DNA of 64,000 bases, from assembly GCF_000424285.1 (NCBI RefSeq), contig NZ_AUJP01000021.1, positions 23,134 through 87,133 of the forward strand, written 5' to 3'. The stretch's first letter is position 1. Every line of letters starts with the position of its first letter. A program made the position numbers and the translations under genes. The notes below the pieces were generated by a model, which searched no databases, was not told the origin of the DNA, and worked only from the letters and a program-made list of their open reading frames with translations. Origin of the DNA: Butyrivibrio sp. MB2005. Its GTDB lineage: Bacteria; Bacillota; Clostridia; Lachnospirales; Lachnospiraceae. This document shows positions 52,462 through 59,254 of the stretch, piece after piece.

Positions 52462-53220
52462 TCAGCATTTCTTTTTTGAAAGTGCTTTCGCGCATATAGA
52501 ATCCATCAAATATACAAGCGTGATCACTGCGATAACAAGCCCCGCATATCCAATCAGATACCCCGGATTCCCCATAAATGATTCGAGAAAAGATAAGGGA
52601 CTGTTTGCCACGGGATAATTCACAAAGAAAAAGTTGCATCCCGAAAGCTTATCAAAAACATATATGAACGGCGTTACGCAGCATAGAAACAGCAGTGGCC
52701 AGTGCATTCTTTTTATAGAAGGAATCACATATCCGTTAAGCCTTAGCGCCAGAGGATAGACGATCAGCATCCCATGCCACGCATAACTGTACAGATTCAT
52801 AAAATTAAAAGCAGGATAATAAATCGTCCAATCAGGAAAAATCAGCGCAGCCACAGAGCTTGGAAAAATCAAAATATACGATAGCTCCCCAAAGAAATCC
52901 TTTGCCCTCTGCCCCGGAAGATACTCCCTGAGAAGAAATATGAAAATTCCGATGCTGCAGATATGTAGCGGAAGATACCACAAACTAAACCTGCGAACAG
53001 AAACAAGAAATACATCCTTAAACAGTTCCATCCCCAGCATCAGGACAGGAATCCCCTTAAGTACTCTTCGCTGTCTGTCAGACTTCATGCGGCATATACA
53101 AAAGATAAGTACTCCCGCAACAAGCAGAGTGACAGCTGCGCTTATTATATGTACCTTTCCAAATAGCGGATATCCCAGTCCCGAAGGGATGTCATCCTGC
53201 TGCTTCCAAAAATATTCCAA
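52462..53220 (-). CDS. YwaF/TIGR02206-like integral membrane protein
   Basis: A 252-aa protein with about seven helices. The pattern WYLPLHICSIGIFIFLL and SYAWHGMLIVYPLAL with HxxS/W-H in the helices matches the YwaF (TMEM164-related) family, whose bacterial function is not established. The start is a TTG (53220); AGGAGG is 11 nt upstream and no ATG lies in frame nearby. It heads a two-gene unit with the EamA transporter. Confidence 0.75.
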   Translation of the reverse strand: MEYFWKQQDDIPSGLGYPLFGKVHIISAAVTLLVAGVLIFCICRMKSDRQRRVLKGIPVLMLGMELFKDVFLVSVRRFSLWYLPLHICSIGIFIFLLREYLPGQRAKDFFGELSYILIFPSSVAALIFPDWTIYYPAFNFMNLYSYAWHGMLIVYPLALRLNGYVIPSIKRMHWPLLFLCCVTPFIYVFDKLSGCNFFFVNYPVANSPLSFLESFMGNPGYLIGYAGLVIAVITLVYLMDSICAKALSKKKC

Positions 53221-53256
53221 GAAGAATATGACCTCCTAAAATGTCTTACTTACAAG

Positions 53257-53475
53257 TTTTCACAATTTCGTCACATTACTTTAAAGTTCAATTAAGGTTG
53301 GGGAATTATCATGAATACATCGAGAGGTTCACAGAACCTCTTGGCAACCCCCATCTACGATCCGCTAGCGGACGTAGAGAAACCTCATCCCCTAAGGATG
53401 AACACCCCTCAAACACTTTTCTTCATAACACTGGCCGGTAGTTCCCTAAAAAGGACTACCGGTCTTCCTCATTTC
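53257..53475 (+). repeat. Hairpin-array intergenic element, copy 2
   Basis: The second full copy (219 bp). The first hairpin is GAGAGGTTC/GAACCTCTT: its bases differ from copy 1 but pairing is kept, including an A-U to G-U change that pairs only if the plus strand is the RNA. The 26-nt block (53353-53378) is identical to copy 1. The last hairpin is CCGGTAGT-CC/GG-ACTACCGG with a bulged T, followed by CTTCCTCATTTCTT. No gene follows on the plus strand, arguing against a simple leader for a downstream gene. Confidence 0.72.
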
Positions 53476-53492
53476 TTAAGGATTTTCTCAGC

Positions 53493-53882
53493 TTAGAAAA
53501 ACAACTCCGTATCATCTTCTTTTTCATCGACGGTTTTTTTCTTTATAAAGTGAACAATTATCGCACCAATACCTATGAAAAGCGCAAGTCCTATGGCATA
53601 AACTATAGCTATGAACGCACCTACAATAGGTGTCTCAAAGTCACTACTGATTGTGTAATAGTAACAGGTCGTGTTTATGATGACTCCGATTACCGATGAT
53701 GCAAAAAGGATCAGTCCTGACAACAGGTAGTCTTTCATGCTCTCAGAAAGAAGAATATCCAAGATCAAAAATCCCAATATAATCATAGGCCTGACAGGAC
53801 TTATGCCAATCCCAAGCACACAGTCCCACAGGTAGAATAATCCAAGTGGTATGAGGTTAATTAACATGTAGATTTTCTTCAT
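53493..53882 (-). CDS. Small four-helix membrane protein, unknown function
   Basis: A 129-aa protein with about four membrane helices (LINLIPLGLFYLWDCVLGIG, PMIILGFLILDILL, GLILFASSVIGVIIN, AFIAIVYAIGLALFIGIGAI) and a short charged tail (KKKTVDEKEDDTELFF). I do not recognise a family. GGGAGAAGG precedes the ATG. It is 50 bp downstream of the TIM-barrel gene on the same strand. Confidence 0.65.
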   Translation of the reverse strand: MKKIYMLINLIPLGLFYLWDCVLGIGISPVRPMIILGFLILDILLSESMKDYLLSGLILFASSVIGVIINTTCYYYTISSDFETPIVGAFIAIVYAIGLALFIGIGAIIVHFIKKKTVDEKEDDTELFF

Positions 53883-53932
53883 TTGTCAGAACCTTCTCCC
53901 AAATATCTCACTTCCTTGCCGCTTATCTCTCC

Positions 53933-54733
53933 TCATAGAGATTTGAGGAACATTGCAGATTTCCCCATAAAGCCCATCTGATCCTTTGCATCAAAATGTT
54001 CTATGGCAAAGTATCCGTCATAGCCGGACTCTACCAGCCTTGTAACCACTTCTTTTATTGGAATTCTTCCATCTCCAACGGGTATGGCTTCAGCTGATCT
54101 GTCCTTGCAGTGAACGTGCTTTATCCTTGGGAAAAACTTGTCGAATGCCAAAAGCACATCTTCATCGTGCATGATAAAGTTCCCGCAATCGAAGGTAAAA
54201 GATACACCCGGGCAATTATCAAGAAACCATGCCACACCGTTAATTCCTGACATCGGAGATGAGAAGTCGTCAAAGTCTTCGAAAAGAACAGTAATTCCCA
54301 TTTCTTTACCCATGGCTACAGCCTTGTTTAGGCCTTCCGCCATGCGTTTTACCTCATCATGCGAATCAAAGAAGGAATAAAGCTTCGCCTCATCCTTCAT
54401 ATATTCTTTTAGTTTGTCTACGTCTCCGCCTTCCAAAAAGCCCGGAACGATCATGATATTTGGCGATGAAAGCTCCTTTGCCATATCAAGATGAGCCTTT
54501 ATTTTCTCTGTCTCATCTGCTTTTCCCATATCATAAAATTCAAAAATACAGCTGACTGAAAGCCCTGCATTTTTTATTCTGCCGGCTGCTTCTTCATCCT
54601 CCTGCAGGTGGCTTAGCCTGACTTCAAGCGCGTCAATACCGCATTCCTTCACATATTTAAGAATGCTGTGTATATCTTTCCCCGTCTGCTCCTGGGCCTC
54701 AACTATATGATCATAGAATACCGAAAGTTTCAT
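53933..54733 (-). CDS. Sugar phosphate isomerase/epimerase-type TIM barrel
   Basis: A 266-aa xylose-isomerase-like barrel (AP2Ec family). Metal-ligand segments are visible: TVLFEDFDDF (Glu), VSFTFDCGNFIMHD (Asp/His), IKHVHCKDRS (His) and GYFAIEHFD (Glu). The family isomerises or epimerises keto-sugars or inositol derivatives. Its ATG overlaps the stop of the ThuA-like gene by 4 nt, and this pairing is often seen with sugar-catabolic clusters. No dehydrogenase or transporter is next to them, so the pathway is open. Confidence 0.87.
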   Translation of the reverse strand: MKLSVFYDHIVEAQEQTGKDIHSILKYVKECGIDALEVRLSHLQEDEEAAGRIKNAGLSVSCIFEFYDMGKADETEKIKAHLDMAKELSSPNIMIVPGFLEGGDVDKLKEYMKDEAKLYSFFDSHDEVKRMAEGLNKAVAMGKEMGITVLFEDFDDFSSPMSGINGVAWFLDNCPGVSFTFDCGNFIMHDEDVLLAFDKFFPRIKHVHCKDRSAEAIPVGDGRIPIKEVVTRLVESGYDGYFAIEHFDAKDQMGFMGKSAMFLKSL

Positions 54734-55437
54734 CCTTTTATCTCCTCATTTTGCGGCAGTGACCTTACTATTCCATCCGGATTGCAATATCTCACTGCAT
54801 TGACGATTATCCTTTGTATCTCAGGAATATAGTATGTGGGGCAAGTCTCATGCCCCGGCTGAAAATAAAATATCTTTCCTTTTCCTCTGGTAAAAGTACA
54901 TCCGCTCCTGAATACATATCCATTTGAAAACCACCCTGTGAAAACAACATCATCAGGCTTTGGGATATCAAAGGGCTCACCATACATCTCTTCTTCAGGG
55001 ATATCTATACATTCCGGGATTCCCTTTGCTATAGGATGCGTAGGCGCCGTGCACCGGAGCTTTTCAGACTCATCATGTTTCCATTTAAGGGTCATGGTAG
55101 TGCCCATAAGGAGCCGCAGCATTTTTGAATAATGCGCAGAATGGAGAGCTATAAGACCCATTCCGGATAAAACATGACGTTTAATCCTATCCGCAACCTC
55201 GTCTGAAAACTCATCCTGCAGAGCGTGACTCCAATAAATGAGCACATCTGTATTATCAAGCACTTCCTCTGTCAGTCCGTGCTCCTCATCAAAAAATGTC
55301 GCTGTCCTTACTTCAAAATCAGCTTCCTTTGATAAGAAAGCTTTGATGCAGCCGTGAATTCCATCGGGATATACCTTCTTAACTATATCCAGCTCCTGTT
55401 CATGCTTATACTCATTCCATATCGTGACGCGTATCAT
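54730..55437 (-). CDS. ThuA-like protein
   Basis: A 235-aa protein of the ThuA (trehalose utilisation) family with a glutamine-amidotransferase-like fold: TIWNEYKHEQELDIVKKVYP, DVLIYWSHALQDEFSDEVAD and GLIALHSAHYSKMLRLLMGT. ThuA-type proteins are linked to keto-disaccharide or sugar modification; no enzyme activity is firmly known for this branch. It is translationally coupled to the TIM-barrel gene. Confidence 0.87.
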   Translation of the reverse strand: MIRVTIWNEYKHEQELDIVKKVYPDGIHGCIKAFLSKEADFEVRTATFFDEEHGLTEEVLDNTDVLIYWSHALQDEFSDEVADRIKRHVLSGMGLIALHSAHYSKMLRLLMGTTMTLKWKHDESEKLRCTAPTHPIAKGIPECIDIPEEEMYGEPFDIPKPDDVVFTGWFSNGYVFRSGCTFTRGKGKIFYFQPGHETCPTYYIPEIQRIIVNAVRYCNPDGIVRSLPQNEEIKG

Positions 55438-55453
55438 CTATGTCTCCCTTAGT

Positions 55454-55795
55454 TCACTTACTGATATCTTCCAAATATCTCACTTCTTTTCCGTGTTCTA
55501 TGGCATAAGCAATCTCAGATCTGGTGCTGTCTCCAATGTAACCACCTACATTGATTACAAAAATACCATCTGCCATATCAATCTTGCGCTTATGCATGTC
55601 ATCCAGCATCTCCTTGGTCTTGGTAAGAGTGCCTTCGTCCATATTCTCCCAAACTTCCTGATCCCCTGAATGACCAAAGAGACCTACACTGATGACAATA
55701 TTGCCCTCAAGAGTAAGTCTCTTCTGCGCTTCCATAAATTCGTCCTTAAAACGTGTGCTGCCGCATAATGTAATAACCGGATATTTGCCTGTCAT
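55454..55795 (-). CDS. Nucleoside 2-deoxyribosyltransferase-like small protein
   Basis: A 113-aa protein with TLCGSTRFKDEFMEAQKRLT at the start and GIFVINVGGYIGDSTRSEIA near the end, the pattern of DUF4406/nucleoside-deoxyribosyltransferase-like proteins with a flavodoxin-like fold. The conserved Gly-Ser loop, Asp and Glu suggest binding of a nucleotide or sugar nucleotide. Substrate unknown. AGGAG precedes the ATG; it lies 17 bp upstream of the ThuA gene and may be in the same unit. Confidence 0.75.
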   Translation of the reverse strand: MTGKYPVITLCGSTRFKDEFMEAQKRLTLEGNIVISVGLFGHSGDQEVWENMDEGTLTKTKEMLDDMHKRKIDMADGIFVINVGGYIGDSTRSEIAYAIEHGKEVRYLEDISK

Positions 55796-55884
55796 TTTAG
55801 TTAGTCTCCTGCTGATAAAAAATATTCGTAATTACATCATATCACTACATAGCCTGCACGGTTAAGATTATTCATATTCAATTA

Positions 55885-56151
55885 TTAAAAATCCTCAAAG
55901 TCGTCCGGATCAAGACCTGCATCTTCCAGGGCATCCCAGCGCTCCTCAGGATCCATTAACTCCAGCTCATCTCTATCAAGCCCTGCCATATCAAGCTCAT
56001 CATCAAGTTCGTCTTCTTCATCTATATCAGTGCCAAGGTCATCAGAGAAAAGAGTGTCGTTAATAAATGCCCATTCTCCGCCATCAATATGTCCGTCGCG
56101 GTTAAGATCAAAGGGTGTGTTTCCGAATATGTTGTCAAATGGTCCGTTCAT
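55885..56151 (-). CDS. Small acidic protein with EF-hand/dockerin-like calcium loop
   Basis: An 88-aa, very acidic protein. DLNRDGHIDGGEW (~15-27) is a canonical 12-residue calcium-binding loop as in EF-hands and dockerins; the rest is rich in Asp, Glu and Leu (DIDEEDELDDELDMAGLDRD). No signal peptide. The ATG at 56151 has AAAGGAG upstream; an earlier in-frame ATG is weak. It overlaps the small ORF upstream by 17 nt. Function unknown. Confidence 0.7.
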   Translation of the reverse strand: MNGPFDNIFGNTPFDLNRDGHIDGGEWAFINDTLFSDDLGTDIDEEDELDDELDMAGLDRDELELMDPEERWDALEDAGLDPDDFEDF

Positions 56152-56284
56152 GGGATTCTCCTTTCGTCCAGTCCCTGATATCTTTTCTAATATCAGATAT
56201 GACATCTTTCGCAGGCCTGCTCTCATTATTCTTAGCCTGTGATAGGCCCTTTTCCATCATCTGGTTGAATTCGTTTTCTGACAA
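56135..56284 (-). CDS. Small ORF resembling an antitoxin C-terminus
   Basis: A 49-aa product from a TTG at 56284 with GGGGG well spaced upstream. SENEFNQMMEKGLSQAKNN and RPAKDVISDIRKDI resemble the toxin-binding tail of RelB/DinJ-type antitoxins, but no DNA-binding half and no toxin gene are visible. Other short overlapping frames occur just upstream (for example a 28-aa ORF starting at ~56441 with GAGGAAAA), so the stretch may be a decayed toxin-antitoxin locus. Confidence 0.4.
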   Translation of the reverse strand: MSENEFNQMMEKGLSQAKNNESRPAKDVISDIRKDIRDWTKGESHERTI

Positions 56285-56527
56285 GGTTGATTCCCCCTTT
56301 ATAATCCATCTTCGAATAGACAAGCTTATACAATTTGTTCGCCCAAGCAAAAGCTTCATCTTCCAAATCCGTTATTACTGCTTATACGCTGCCTCTCAAG
56401 ATTTATATTCATCTGCATAGCATCTTCAAAATGTGACATATTTTTCCTCTTTGCGAGTACGCTAAATGTTCGCCATTTCTCATTCATCCACAGCAAATTC
56501 ACTTAACTGTTCAATAGAAGCTAGTTT

Positions 56528-57565
56528 TTATTCTTTCATTTTATCTTCAAGTTCAAGAAACCTGTCAAAATCACTTTGAAACAATCTATCCTGAACTATT
56601 CTGTATTTTTCATATTCTGTCTCTGCATGCAGCTTAGCTTCTTCTGCGCTGATTTTTCCCGGACCCGTCAATATCTCATTTCCATTAAACTCCAAGAACC
56701 CATCCAAACGTTTTGCCCAGTCCTCCATGCTCATAGGAATATGTCTTTGAGCCTGAAGTTCTGCATAATCCAAGTATAATGTGACAATTCGTTCAAGATA
56801 ATTCATCTCTTCCTCAGATAAATAGTTTTTTGCAATTGTCACATCCGCTTTCAGGATTTTTCCATCTGGAGCGTTTTCCCATGTAGTAAGTCCCATGTGC
56901 TCTTTTTCAGCATCAGCTCGTTCAACAATCAATTCCGCGACAGTATGTCTATGCACAGCATAGTGCATTTTGTTCTGAACTGTCTTAAAGAACAACTGAG
57001 TAGTTTTAGCATTTTTATCATAATCAAAAGCAGTTGCATAGATATCAGTAACTTTCTGATAGAACCTTCTTTCAGATAGCCGAATCTCACGAATTTGCTG
57101 CAGTTGTCTCTCAAAAAAATCTTCTGTGAACTTATGGCCTTTCTTTAAGCGCTCCGGATCCATGACCCATCCTTGAATGATATAATCCTTGACTATTTGG
57201 CCAGCCCACTTTCTAAAGCGTACTGCCCTCTCGTTGTCTATTTTAAATCCAACAGCAATAATCATTTGAAGGTTATAATGGAGAGTGTTCCTCGAAACAT
57301 CCCTATTTCCCTCTCTTTGAACTATTCGGAAATTCCGAATAGTTGAATCCACAGAAAGCTCACCATCTTTATATATCGTTTCTATATGGTCATTAATTGT
57401 ATTTACTTTTACATCATATAATGAGGCCATCATCTTTTGCGTTAGCCAAATATTTTCATCCTCATAGCGCATTTCAAAACTCTCTGGCGAATCGCCTGTT
57501 GACGCTATATATGTAAGATATTCTGCGGCAGATGATGATACCTGTAGTTCCTTCTTTTTTGCCAT
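56528..57565 (-). CDS. RhuM-family protein
   Basis: A 345-aa protein of the virulence RhuM family: SFEMRYEDENIWLTQKMMAS, then NTLHYNLQMIIAVGFKIDNE and AVRFRKWAGQIVKDYIIQGW near residues 100-150, a coil-rich middle and a Fic/DOC-like C-terminal half (MHYAVHRHTVAELIVERADA). Its biochemical role is not established, but RhuM genes are frequent inside type I restriction-modification loci. Here its ATG immediately follows the stop of an hsdS fragment, consistent with that history. Confidence 0.9.
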   Translation of the reverse strand: MAKKKELQVSSSAAEYLTYIASTGDSPESFEMRYEDENIWLTQKMMASLYDVKVNTINDHIETIYKDGELSVDSTIRNFRIVQREGNRDVSRNTLHYNLQMIIAVGFKIDNERAVRFRKWAGQIVKDYIIQGWVMDPERLKKGHKFTEDFFERQLQQIREIRLSERRFYQKVTDIYATAFDYDKNAKTTQLFFKTVQNKMHYAVHRHTVAELIVERADAEKEHMGLTTWENAPDGKILKADVTIAKNYLSEEEMNYLERIVTLYLDYAELQAQRHIPMSMEDWAKRLDGFLEFNGNEILTGPGKISAEEAKLHAETEYEKYRIVQDRLFQSDFDRFLELEDKMKE

Positions 57566-57687
57566 TTATCCAAAATACTCCTGCATCAAACTGTCAAATG
57601 ACTTCTGCGTTTCATCTAATGATTTTTGCACTGCAACTTTTGATTTGCCGTTGGCTATCGAATATATGTTTGTTAATATTTCTTTTG
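57566..57687 (-). pseudogene. 3' fragment of a type I restriction specificity gene (hsdS)
   Basis: About 40 codons without a start encode PKEILTNIYSIANGKSKVAV followed by QKSLDETQKSFDSLMQEYFG, the C-terminal helix of many HsdS proteins, ending one base before the rhuM ATG. No DNA-recognition domain is left. The break coincides with the left arm of the inverted repeat that flanks the small toxin gene, as if that unit had replaced the rest of hsdS. Confidence 0.65.
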
Positions 57688-57793
57688 GTGCTACCAGTAA
57701 TCACGGTAGGCGGTTAGTCCTATTCCAGAGGACTGTGACCTCTGTTTACCGTAGAAATCTCTTTTGGGAAATCTATAATGGAGGTACTTGCTT

Positions 57794-57895
57794 ATGCTCA
57801 CCATCAGTGACCTTATCGCAGTGCTTGCGCTGTGTGCGACTTTCTTCAGTCTTGGTTACATGTTTGGCAAGCATGATTCCAAGACACAAAAATAA
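57794..57895 (+). CDS. Holin-like small toxin of a type I toxin-antitoxin system
   Basis: A 33-aa peptide, MLTISDLIAVLALCATFFSL then GYMFGKHDSKTQK: one hydrophobic helix and a short charged end, like putative holin-like (TxpA/BsrG-type) membrane toxins. GGAGGT stands 8 nt before the ATG. The stop codon is inside the first arm of a strong terminator. A convergent antisense RNA starts ~85 bp downstream. A possible promoter, TTGATT-N17-TATATG, lies inside the hsdS fragment. Toxicity is inferred from architecture only. Confidence 0.72.
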   Translation: MLTISDLIAVLALCATFFSLGYMFGKHDSKTQK

Positions 57896-57980
57896 CCGCC
57901 ACAGCCTGGTAAGTTGTGTGAGCGGTTATTTTTCCAATCATATTAAACAGGGCTAACCGTCTATCGGTAGCACCTTTCAT
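57886..57980 (-). ncRNA. Antisense RNA antitoxin, about 95 nt
   Basis: A leftward promoter TTGACG (58011-58016), 17-bp spacer, TAGTAT (57988-57993) would start an RNA near 57980. It ends at the shared bidirectional hairpin followed by TTTTTGTG. Its 3' part is fully complementary to the 3' end of the toxin mRNA, the tail-to-tail layout known from TxpA/RatA and BsrG/SR4. Confidence 0.65.
57890..57933. terminator. Bidirectional terminator shared by toxin and antitoxin
   Basis: AAATAACCGC/GCGGTTATTT, perfect 10-bp stem, with ACA/TGT pairing inside, a T-run on the right and a T-run when read leftward. Confidence 0.85.
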
Positions 57981-58073
57981 TAATATAATACTAGCATCAC
58001 CGCTCTTTATCGTCAAACATATATTCAGTTTTTACTATGACGCCTCATCACATCGACAAATAGTGCTGGATTA

Positions 58074-58256
58074 TCATCTTTTCTGTTTTATAAACAGTAA
58101 ATATGTAAACTGTTCAATAACAGGAAGGTCTAAAATAGCCAGCCCCTCAGGACTGACCCTCATAAACTTTGAGAAACCCTCACGAATATCGATTACCCTT
58201 TTTACCTCGAGCTGCGGTTCTTCTAAGCTTTTTGAGTCTCGTTTATTTATACAACA
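58074..58256 (-). pseudogene. Unrecognised 60-codon gene remnant
   Basis: An open stretch without a start encodes QLEVKRVIDIREGFSKFMRV then SPEGLAILDLPVIEQFTYLL and stops. Composition looks protein-like, but I recognise no family. It lies in the ~455-bp gap 57984-58438; apart from the antitoxin promoter, the rest of the gap is AT-rich with no feature seen. Confidence 0.3.
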
Positions 58257-58438
58257 TCAAAACATCTATTTCTCCAACCGTTCTATTTAAGTTCCCCTTA
58301 GAAATTAAAAATAATATTTTTTGAAGCTTCCTCTCTGTTGTATATACATTAAAAGAGATAACAATTTAGTAATGGGTTTCTACTAAACATACAACATTTT
58401 TAAACACTCGCTTTTCTATAATATCTTATGCCAATCCT

Positions 58439-58837
58439 CTACTTCAAAAGATGCCTCTTTGTAATACTGAAATAGTTATCAACAATATCATCTAGTTGTC
58501 TTGTGATTTCTTCAAATTTGCAGTCCAAGTCCAGTGTTTTAACACTTATCCTATTCCCGCTCATCCAATAGGTTTTATCCGGCTGAACTGCCTCATCTGT
58601 CCTAGCATACAGCAGCATACCTGCTACTTCATGTGGCTGCGCTGATAGTTGAGCCTCTTTATTTTTCACATATGTAAATATTTGATATAGATTATGTGAA
58701 TGGAGTGTATTGACATCATACTGTGACTGTGTAGTATGTGTGTAATACTTTGCATCGATAATTAAAACCTTGCTTCCCTGCGAAAGCATAATGTCTGTTT
58801 GCATTATAGGAAGCATCTCTCCAAAGTCATCATCTAA
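58439..58837 (-). pseudogene. C-terminal remnant of McrC (5-methylcytosine restriction subunit)
   Basis: 132 codons open immediately after a stop: LPIMQTDIMLSQGSKVLIID and AKYYTHTTQSQYDVNTLHSH, then ISVKTLDLDCKFEEITRQLD. These are the PD-(D/E)xK nuclease motifs (Asp...Asp-Ala-Lys) of the McrC/LlaJI-type restriction component. The N-terminal DNA/McrB-binding part is missing and no mcrB is present. An internal ATG at 58816 has no proper ribosome site. It was truncated by whatever joined it to the gene upstream, which ends 3 bp inside the same region. Confidence 0.7.
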
Positions 58838-59253
58838 TTAAATTCCTCGACATCCGTTCCATAATAACTAGGTTCTCCATCGAATTCTGGAACAGTATAT
58901 CTAGGTATATAGGATCTCAAGATCGCCTGTATCTTCTCCAAAGGCTTAATACCATATGTGTAGCACATATTCCTGTGAAAAATTACATTCCCCAACTCAT
59001 CATAGGCTTCAAAAGACCATGCCTCACCATCAAAGGCATCTATTATTTCAGGTATTTGCTCAGTCGGAATCAGAGATTTTAACTTGTTAAGATCCTTTGT
59101 TTTCATTTTGACAGCACAATCAACTATAGGTTTCCAATATGTAACAATTATATGCAGCTCGCCATCATATGAGAGATCAAATGAGGTTCCATCCCAGTCA
59201 AAGTTTTCTCGCAGGGACCAGTTGTGATTATCTACAAAAAGAAACTTTCCCAT
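58834..59253 (-). CDS. 139-aa partner of the GmrSD-like protein, unknown function
   Basis: A soluble acidic protein with aromatic-rich N-terminus (LFVDNHNWSLRENFDWDGTS) and a helical middle (KTKDLNKLKSLIPTEQIPEI); no family recognised. The ATG at 59253 lies directly after the stop of the large DUF262 gene (TAATATG), with GGAG 6 nt upstream inside that gene, so the two are translationally coupled. Coupling suggests it works with, regulates or protects against the large protein. Confidence 0.65.
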   Translation of the reverse strand: MGKFLFVDNHNWSLRENFDWDGTSFDLSYDGELHIIVTYWKPIVDCAVKMKTKDLNKLKSLIPTEQIPEIIDAFDGEAWSFEAYDELGNVIFHRNMCYTYGIKPLEKIQAILRSYIPRYTVPEFDGEPSYYGTDVEEFN

Positions 59254-59254
59254 A

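Larger units (their letters stand above)
57688..57980. repeat. Inverted-repeat arms enclosing the type I toxin unit
   Basis: The left arm (57689-57720: GGTGCTACC...GGCGGTTAGTCC) and the inverse of the right arm (57952-57979: GGTGCTACCGATAGACGGTT then AGCCC) are close matches. The arms enclose the toxin gene, shared terminator and antisense RNA, and the left arm abuts the broken hsdS end. Confidence 0.55.
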
